Assembly: GCA_900128585.1 (NCBI GenBank) | Contig: LT642517.1 | Coordinates: 1-15,553 of the forward strand | Direction: 5' to 3' | DNA from: Stramenopiles sp. TOSAG23-3 | Taxonomy: Eukaryota; Sar | Length of the DNA: 15,553 nucleotides | Part shown: piece by piece, positions 7,983 through 13,796 of the stretch | Layout of the letters: every line of letters starts with the position of its first letter | Position numbering within the stretch: position 1 is the first letter of the stretch | The notes under the pieces: model-generated | What the model was told of the DNA's origin: nothing | The model's database searches: none | The model's input: the letters and a program-made list of their open reading frames with translations, nothing else | Made by a program: the position numbers and the translations under genes

Positions 7983-8523
7983 AACCATCGGCTGATGCAC
8001 GTGCTTAGTATTTAATTACTTTGTAAAAAGTATGTACAAACTTCTATTATGTTCAAATAATACTAGTTTGATACTTTAATTCGGTGCGTCATCCTTTTTT
8101 TAGTAATGCTGTCTTCCTATTGATGTGGTTAATTAAAAAAACCAAAATTTGTGCCGACGAAAGCCGAATAGTTTTTTTACTAGTCCGTTCTAAATAATAT
8201 AAGCCCACCACCATATTTATAATAGTCTCCTCAAACAAAATACTCAACAACAGCCCTTGCCCAAATACAAGTTTATTGGACGACTAATAATAGCGCTATG
8301 TTAATGTTATTCAGAGTCGAATATTTACAAAAAAATTATACTACCCTGGTGGTTCCAAAAGAATGATACACAATGATTTGTTCCAAAAGAATGATACACA
8401 ATGTTTGTTCCAAAAGAATGATACATATTTTAATTTTCGAGTCTTGATTCTTTTGAATGTGTACATTATCGTAATATCCGAATACATATTGTGTACGGAA
8501 CCCCTGTGACGACGTGATTAATA
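7983..8523. other. Tandem spacer between DENND6 and seven-helix gene
   Basis: AT-rich and non-coding. The only structure I can support is the triple repeat at 8353-8426, listed separately. No RNA gene or clear AATAAA signal was seen after the DENND6 stop. Confidence 0.6.
8353..8426. repeat. Three tandem copies of TTCCAAAAGAATGATACA
   Basis: Copies start at 8353, 8381 and 8408 (periods 28 and 27). The first two share a further five bases (CAATG), and the second and third are preceded by TTTG. The array ends about 100 bases before the ATG at 8524, so it may be a clustered promoter element or a simple local duplication. Confidence 0.95.
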
Positions 8524-9696
8524 ATGGCAACTTCAACGCACTCCTACACGGTCCAACCGATAGAGAACTCTGTGACAGAGGTAGGTTCTTTGGAAGAGAA
8601 TGTGCGAGAGATAAACAGTTTAGAAGAGCTTCCTTACTATTTAAAGTGTACCGTCAAAATTTTGTCGAGTAAGGGAACCATGCGCATCGCAATCGTATTG
8701 GTATTCTTTGTGCACGTACATACTTTTTTCTTTATGTCACAACTGACAGGGAGCGTTGGTGCGGGCGGGGCCCTTGCGTTTTCGTTTGCCTTGGGTCACC
8801 TATGCGATTTTTTACCTCTTCCAGATTTTTCGAAAGGCTTTTTCTTGGACATCCTTCTGTCCAATAGAGCCACAGCGAAAAAGCTAAACAACGAGATTAA
8901 AATAGGTATTATTGGAGGTGTGATTTTTATGATGATTATGGTCATACCGCTGTTTTCTATATTCTTGACGTACCCATTTTCCCAGGGCGATCTTCTCGGG
9001 CCAAATACGTTTGTTATAACCCTAGTTGGTTTTATCGTGTCGTATCCGTGCGGCCTTATTACAAATTTATTCTCTGGTGGGGTAATGCTGATGCCAGGCT
9101 TGACACCGCTTTGGAAAAAAAAAGTAAGGACATACGTGAAGAAAGTTCGAGATATTTTGGTTTCGAACGTGACTAATGTTGAATCAATCGTTGATCAACT
9201 ATCAAAAGAACAGGAGAAAATCAATTCCTTCGCACGACAAATGTCCAAGGGATTAAATATGTTTTACTCTGTCCACATAGTTACAGCAATTTGGTGGGCT
9301 TCTGTGGCTGCTTTTTTTATTGCAACTCCAACAACCACAACAACGTCTCGGATTGGTGTATTGGTGGGTTTTTCTGCCATTCTTTTCATGTGCATGGTAT
9401 GGATGTGGAGCACTTTGAGGGGGGTTTCTAAGCCTAACTTGATTTGGGAAGAAGCCATCTTGGAGTTCTTATCAGACGCTAAAATCCAGCATGCCAAGGT
9501 AAACAAATTAGGTTGGTCCTCATCGATATTTAATGAGTGGATTGGTAGTCACGAATGCAAAGGGTTAACGGCCTTTGGCACGCATATTACGTCAGCAATT
9601 GTTATGAAAGGATTTTCTGCATTTGCATCTGTCTTTACGGTTGGACTTTATTTTGTAGCGAGAGAAGAATTAAGAGAGATTTTGCAGGGGGCGTAA
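8524..9696 (+). CDS. Seven-helix membrane protein, gustatory-receptor-like topology
   Basis: A 390-residue polytopic membrane protein that I cannot assign to a family with certainty. Hydrophobic segments lie near 54-72, 79-98, 127-151, 162-190, 246-268, 276-297 and 354-378, giving seven. The N-terminus is ~50 residues and polar; the C-terminal tail is only ~12. Two long polar loops separate helices 4/5 (191-245, basic) and 6/7 (298-353), the latter with spaced Trp residues. This layout resembles insect gustatory/odorant receptors and their protist and plant relatives (GRL proteins) more than GPCRs, which usually have a longer tail. That assignment is inference from topology. Alternatives are an orphan transporter or lineage-specific protein. 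The start ATG has A at -3 and G at +4. Codon use is AT-richer than the neighbouring DENND6. Its 3' end converges on the ENT-like gene. Confidence 0.75.
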   Translation: MATSTHSYTVQPIENSVTEVGSLEENVREINSLEELPYYLKCTVKILSSKGTMRIAIVLVFFVHVHTFFFMSQLTGSVGAGGALAFSFALGHLCDFLPLPDFSKGFFLDILLSNRATAKKLNNEIKIGIIGGVIFMMIMVIPLFSIFLTYPFSQGDLLGPNTFVITLVGFIVSYPCGLITNLFSGGVMLMPGLTPLWKKKVRTYVKKVRDILVSNVTNVESIVDQLSKEQEKINSFARQMSKGLNMFYSVHIVTAIWWASVAAFFIATPTTTTTSRIGVLVGFSAILFMCMVWMWSTLRGVSKPNLIWEEAILEFLSDAKIQHAKVNKLGWSSSIFNEWIGSHECKGLTAFGTHITSAIVMKGFSAFASVFTVGLYFVAREELREILQGA

Positions 9697-9699
9697 AGA

Positions 9700-9726
9700 G
9701 TGTGCGTGCGTGCGCGCGCGCGCACG
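9700..9726. repeat. Alternating GT/GC tract, Z-DNA candidate
   Basis: GTGTGCGTGCGTGCGCGCGC and the bases after it alternate purine and pyrimidine for about 27 bases, starting four bases after the stop codon of the seven-helix gene. Such tracts are classic Z-DNA formers; no structure is demonstrated here. Confidence 0.85.
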
Positions 9727-9770
9727 GGGGAGGGGCACGTACAATCGTGTAAAGATATGAGATAAATAAT

Positions 9771-9890
9771 TAAACAAGAAAATTGGCTGTTATTTAAGTA
9801 ATTAAAAAAATATATAAAATTATAAAATAGCCATTTTTTTGTTTCTAAAGATTAATCATTTACCTAAATAACAGCCAATTTTCTTGTTTA
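9771..9890. repeat. Inverted pair of the AACAGCCAATTTTCTTG repeat
   Basis: 9771-9796 and 9865-9890 are perfect 26-base reverse complements separated by 68 bases. A degenerate extra copy (AGCCATTTTTTTGTTTCT) lies between them at about 9829-9846. AGATTAATCATTT occurs on both sides of the right arm (9849-9861 and 9890-9902), either as a ~41-base tandem unit or as a duplication flanking an insertion. The same unit is tandemly repeated at 2061-2148. Confidence 0.93.
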
Positions 9891-10044
9891 GATTAATCAT
9901 TTGTTTTATTATATTCTTAGTAAAAATCTTGTTTTACTCGTCCCGCGTATATTTTCTCTCAACCAAAATACTTTTCGTAAATAGAGTCCATGTGTTCTTG
10001 CATTTTTCTTACAGTTTACTTCTCTCTCCCTCTAGACCTCCTCA

Positions 10045-11337
10045 TCACTTGCGCGGCATGCAAATGTGGGCATTGTGGGTACTGCACAACCATTCAATCA
10101 AGGGCTCGTACGTGTTACTTCCCGTAACCGAGCCGACGTCGCCCATAAACAACCACACGCTGAGGGCGATGAGATTGTATCGCTTGTCAACGTTGTTGTC
10201 AATGAAGCGAGTGCTCGTGCCGTAAACTGCCCCGTTTGCAAAGAAAATAAGAAACATTCCGATGGGGGCCAAAATAGCAATTTTGCTGATGCACAGCAGT
10301 GCGCCGGTAATACTTAATATGATGTACTGCAACGGATGCCTTGGTTTTGCCCAGTAGGCGAACTTTCGAGAAATGGTGTCCCCGCAGAAAGTGAACGAGT
10401 TGTTTATCGCGAAGAACCAGTCATGGCTGAACAGCAACGTCCCAGCACCAAATAGGGGCACCAGCCCGGTGCCCGCAGCCCCATCGTTGTAGATGTACAG
10501 CAACGCCGCGCTAAAGAAAGAAACGCAGTACATATCGACCAGCAATGCCAAACCATTGAATTTGATTTTCGGAAACCATTCGCGCCATTGCTTCAAATTG
10601 GCAATGAACTCCCCGGCGTTCACGGAATTGTTTTTGATCGGTACGTTCGGGATGCGAAAGAAATAAATCATCGATCCCACACCGACCAGTGCGCACACAA
10701 AAAGGTACAGAGAGATCAGGGGAGCCCCAAGGGCTTGCGCGGCAAACCCAACGATAGAAATCACATTGAACCCGACGGGCATCCCGGATATCGCCCAAAC
10801 CTTGGTATTGTGACCAAGGGGCGTAATGGATGAAATGAAGTTTGGCCCAAACGTGCCAATTCCCATGCCACCAAGGAAATACGACAAGTATATCCAGCCC
10901 AGCCAGTGGTGCTTGAAAATCACGACCACGAACGAGATAATGCACATTGCGGTGGCAATCGAGATCAATGAAACATAAACACGCTGACGTGGCGACAGAC
11001 CACTGAACACAAAGTTGTGCGCGATGCGAAACACCATGTTGCCAATGTAGTTGAAGCTACAGGCGTGTTGGAAGCTCACCTTGGCCGCTTTTAGCTCGTC
11101 GCCTGTCAGCTTCGTATCCTCAAAATACCTACCAGCAAGCTTGTGCTGCAGAACAACCATGGCAGCGTACGCAGAAAAGACTGCCATTGCAACTATTATG
11201 GCCTCCGAGTAAGTTTTCTCTTCACCCCCCTCATTCTTCCCATCTTCCTCCGCAACACCGTTCGAGGAGTTGATCAGACCTTCCTCTTTTTGCGTTTCCA
11301 AGAGCGGGTATTCCGCGTCGTCGTCTCGTTTATTCAT
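10045..11337 (-). CDS. ENT-like (SLC29-type) 11-helix membrane transporter
   Basis: A 430-residue polytopic protein with a polar, acidic N-terminus (1-43) and about eleven hydrophobic segments: near 45-63, 92-112, 119-140, 145-169, 180-203, 205-227, 259-282, 291-316, 336-354, 355-374 and 388-411. The longest internal loop (~228-258) falls between segments 6 and 7. Eleven helices, that loop and the GDTISRK motif (319-325) after segment 8 fit the D-x-x-G-R signature of equilibrative nucleoside transporters, with Ser replacing the usual Gly. ENTs move nucleosides or nucleobases across membranes. Overall similarity that I can recognise is modest, so a divergent ENT or another major-facilitator relative both remain possible. 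The first ATG is at 11337 (G at -3); the frame upstream to 11379 has no ATG. The gene is intronless, divergent from the PX gene, and convergent with the seven-helix gene. Confidence 0.72.
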   Translation of the reverse strand: MNKRDDDAEYPLLETQKEEGLINSSNGVAEEDGKNEGGEEKTYSEAIIVAMAVFSAYAAMVVLQHKLAGRYFEDTKLTGDELKAAKVSFQHACSFNYIGNMVFRIAHNFVFSGLSPRQRVYVSLISIATAMCIISFVVVIFKHHWLGWIYLSYFLGGMGIGTFGPNFISSITPLGHNTKVWAISGMPVGFNVISIVGFAAQALGAPLISLYLFVCALVGVGSMIYFFRIPNVPIKNNSVNAGEFIANLKQWREWFPKIKFNGLALLVDMYCVSFFSAALLYIYNDGAAGTGLVPLFGAGTLLFSHDWFFAINNSFTFCGDTISRKFAYWAKPRHPLQYIILSITGALLCISKIAILAPIGMFLIFFANGAVYGTSTRFIDNNVDKRYNLIALSVWLFMGDVGSVTGSNTYEPLIEWLCSTHNAHICMPRK

Positions 11338-12068
11338 AACTGGAAGTATATAAGTAGTTATAGTTCTTGTTTCATACAATTGATATTGTCTACAAAATAA
11401 GAAATGTACATATGGACAACGACATTAATTGTGAAACCAGGAGACTGAAAAGCATACATAAACAAACAATCAATCAGTCATTCATTGAATAAACAATTAA
11501 AAGTTTCCTTCTTCGTACATCCTACCGTACGGGTACCTGGTATAATACGTATAATACCACCCGTAGAATACTGTAGGTAGAATAATTCTTTCACTTTCTT
11601 CTTCTTCTTCTTTCTTCTATGATACTATTAATACTATTTTTTATTATATAGTAATAATAGCTCTAATAATAAAAAAATATTACTATTCTGTACAATTATT
11701 ATTATTTTAAAAATTCCTTCTTCCTCCTTCTTCTTCCTCCTCCTCCTCCTCACTCCGTCGTGTTATTATTCCCAAGGAGGGGGGGGACGGACGGACTTTT
11801 TTTTTAAATTTATTTTATCAACAAATAACAAAACAACAACCTTCTTCTTCTTTCGTAAATAATTTACTAAAAAAATAGTATTGTCCTTGTCCGAAAAATG
11901 CCCCCTTCTTTTCCTTATTATTTCCAAGCAAATGTGCCTACGTCTGATATTTCCTTCGCTTTCACCTTTGGTCTTTCTTTCATTCTATCATTGTATTTTA
12001 TAAAGTGACCACCTCTATTAAAGTAAGGGACGGACGGCGGGGGACTTTGCACTCTGCAGTAATATACG
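11338..12068. other. Divergent spacer between ENT-like and PX genes
   Basis: 731 non-coding bases. Contents: an imperfect palindrome (11521-11577), TTC and CTC pyrimidine runs at about 11598-11617 and 11714-11751, a G8 run at 11779-11786, and an 11-base direct repeat GGGACGGACGG at 11784-11794 and 12027-12037. The second copy is 32 bases before the PX ATG. The remainder is AT-rich. Confidence 0.65.
11521..11577. repeat. Imperfect 57-bp palindrome in divergent promoter region
   Basis: CCTAC and ACGGGT plus GGTATAATAC on the left (11521-11548) pair with GTATAATACC, ACCCGT and GTAGG on the right (11549-11577). Small bulges and one central mismatch interrupt the pairing. It could form a cruciform or be a symmetric protein-binding site; it could also be a remnant of a small inverted-repeat element. 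Confidence 0.7.
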
Positions 12069-13472
12069 ATGAGTGGCTTCGCTGGACTGTCCGCTGCCTC
12101 AAATGGCGTGGCCGTTTCTATTCCTACCTTAGAAATGAAGTCTAGCAGGGACATTAAGAACAAGGAAGTGCTGTACGTAGCATATACCATTGAAGTGCAG
12201 CGGGGGGAAGACTCCTGGAGAATCCCTCGTCGTTTTCAAGACTTTCGGTCGTTGCACAAAGGCCTGAGCGAAAGTTACAAGGTTAAAGATTTCCCAGAAC
12301 TTCCAACTCGGGGAATAATGCGCTTTGGAAAGAGCAAGTTTGACCCGAAGTTTACCTTGGAGAGAAGGGGATTGTTAGAGGTTTTTTTGCAGACCGCAGT
12401 GATGAGGTTCGGGGTGGAAGACTGCGCCGAGTTAGATGATTTTTTGGAGTATTCGGAGCATATGATTTTCTTTTCGTAAGTGCCCCCTCCCCCCACCTTT
12501 CTTACGTTCGCGCGTCGACTCATTTCTAACCTTTTTTCTTTCTTTTACAACAGGATCGACAAACTAGCGGCAATTGATGGGATGCAAGATATCATTTCGA
12601 ATTTGAAGCATATATCGGAGACGGACATGCAAGTCGCTGCGTTTAAGAGCCATTCCGATGGATCGGTGGGGGAGGGCAGTGGAACAAATGCAGAGCAGGG
12701 GGCCCCGGGTGAAGATAGAGCGACATCAAAGCAATACCAGCTTCGGCGTAGCCGGACAAATTCAGTAGTAATCGAAAACGTCCTCGAGCAAACGGCGAAA
12801 GAATTGAGGGTGACCATCCACCGAATGGATAGTATGAGGGAAGACATGATTGCAGGGATAAATGCAAAAAGCACTGTTGTCGAAATGTTAAAAAAACAGC
12901 TAGAAGACGAGCAAGTACGCTCGAAAAAAATACGAATGAAACAGGATTCCGAGCGCGGAATTATTCAGAAAAAGTTAGAAGAACTGCAGTCACATACCAA
13001 AAAGTTGCAGAGGGAGAAGAAACTTCTCGTCGCAGATGTCAAATTAAGCAATCAAAAGTTAGAAGCACTGGAAGCGGAACGAGAGCATTCAAAAAGGCTG
13101 TACGAAAGCAAAATAAACGATTATAATGCGCTTGAAGCTGCTTTAAAGAAAGAGAACGACGATTCGAGCAATCAATCTGTCAAAGAAGGTTCAGATGCCA
13201 CAAAGACGCTAGCCAAAGGAACGATCGAAAGGCTGCATTCCTTGCCAGAGTTTAAGTTCCCTTCGACTCTGGACGCCCCAGAAGAAGTAAAGCAACTTGA
13301 AGAAGCCATTGAATATATAAAGTCGTGGAAAAGCGCCGGAGTTAGAATAACAGAAAATAATGATGGCACCGTCCACGCCCCCATGGTGAAAAAATTAGAA
13401 GACCTTATCACCGACAACTTGAACTTACGGAACGCATTGTATCAAGAGCGGTTGTCGTGTTTGCTGCCTTAA
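12069..13472 (+). CDS. PX-domain coiled-coil protein (two exons)
   Basis: Joining exon 12069-12475 to 12554-13472 gives 441 residues. Residues ~35-130 form a PX (phox-homology) domain, the phosphoinositide-binding module of sorting nexins and related trafficking proteins. Visible PX marks are Y39-T-I-E-V, RRFQDFRSLH (54-63), a Pro-containing loop FPELP (75-79), and LERRGLLEVFLQ (97-108), where the paired Arg and following helix are typical. A Ser/Gly-rich linker (~167-195) leads to a long coiled coil (~209-339), then a less charged C-terminal part. No BAR, kinase or membrane segment is obvious, so it resembles a small PX-coiled-coil adaptor rather than a classical SNX-BAR. Membrane-tethering or endosomal sorting is inferred. 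The ATG has A at -3. This is the only gene in the window with a clear intron. Confidence 0.88.
12476..12553 (+). other. Spliceosomal intron, 78 bp, in PX gene
   Basis: GTAAGT at 12476 and a pyrimidine-rich TTTCTTTTACAACAG ending at 12553 bracket the intron. Splicing restores the frame across a split Ser codon (TC+G, phase 2); without splicing, TAA at 12477-12479 stops the protein immediately after the PX domain. Confidence 0.93.
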
Positions 13473-13529
13473 TGCGTACTTAGCACCGCGAAGAGGAGCA
13501 CTACCTCGCAGTCCATCTCGGCGTCTTTA

Positions 13530-13535
13530 AATAAA
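13530..13535 (+). promoter_or_regulatory. Candidate polyadenylation signal AATAAA for PX gene
   Basis: AATAAA lies 58 bases after the PX stop codon, followed by T-rich sequence. The position fits a 3'-end signal, but this AT-rich region makes chance occurrence easy. Confidence 0.4.
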
Positions 13536-13560
13536 ATCTTGTCTCGTAAATTTATATATT

Positions 13561-13597
13561 TTAAAAAACAAATTAAATTATATAATTTGTTTTTTAA
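13561..13597. repeat. Perfect 15-bp inverted repeat (hairpin)
   Basis: TTAAAAAACAAATTA (13561-13575) is exactly complementary to TAATTTGTTTTTTAA (13583-13597) across a 7-base loop. It lies just after the candidate polyadenylation signal and abuts the repeat element that begins at 13597. Confidence 0.9.
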
Positions 13598-13696
13598 TAT
13601 AGTATGCTGAAAGACTCTCATTTTTATTTAAAAAACAAACAAATTATTACGACTCTCATTTCATCAATTACAATTTCAGTTCCAACCCTAATCCTA
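13597..13696. repeat. Relative of the 1868-2019 element, without its left arm
   Basis: Shared ordered blocks are ATATAGTATG (13597-13606; 1955-1964), AAGACTCTCATTT (13611-13623; 1969-1981) and CCAACCCTAATCCTA (13682-13696; 2005-2019). GACTCTCATT appears a second time here at 13651-13660. No GAGAGTGTCTTAAAC left arm is visible. Confidence 0.8.
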
Positions 13697-13796
13697 ACTT
13701 GTTTAAAAAATTAAATTATCTCTTGTTTTTTGAATTATCATAGTAGTAATGTTAGCTTTCACCTTTAATTGATGAAACTTTTACAGTTCGTCTTGA

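Larger units (their letters stand above)
9697..10044. other. Convergent 3'-3' spacer, seven-helix and ENT-like genes
   Basis: It begins with an alternating purine-pyrimidine tract (9700-9726), continues with the inverted AACAGCCAATTTTCTTG repeat pair, and ends in plain AT-rich DNA. TTTATT at 9905-9910 would read AATAAA on the minus strand, about 135 bases after the ENT-like stop. Confidence 0.6.
13473..13796. other. Convergent 3'-3' spacer, PX and TSR-protein genes
   Basis: AT-rich. It holds a candidate polyadenylation signal, a perfect 15-bp hairpin and a repeat related to the element at 1868-2019, each listed separately. TTTATT at 13623-13628 would read AATAAA for the minus-strand gene. 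Confidence 0.6.

Noticed and set aside
8353-8426. CRISPR array
   Set aside because: Only three copies, no spacers of consistent unique sequence, and the genome is eukaryotic.
2324-13472. A functional membrane-traffic gene cluster (SAPS, DENND6, PX)
   Set aside because: The genes are separately oriented with long spacers and interrupted by unrelated genes; co-location is not evidence of shared function in eukaryotes.
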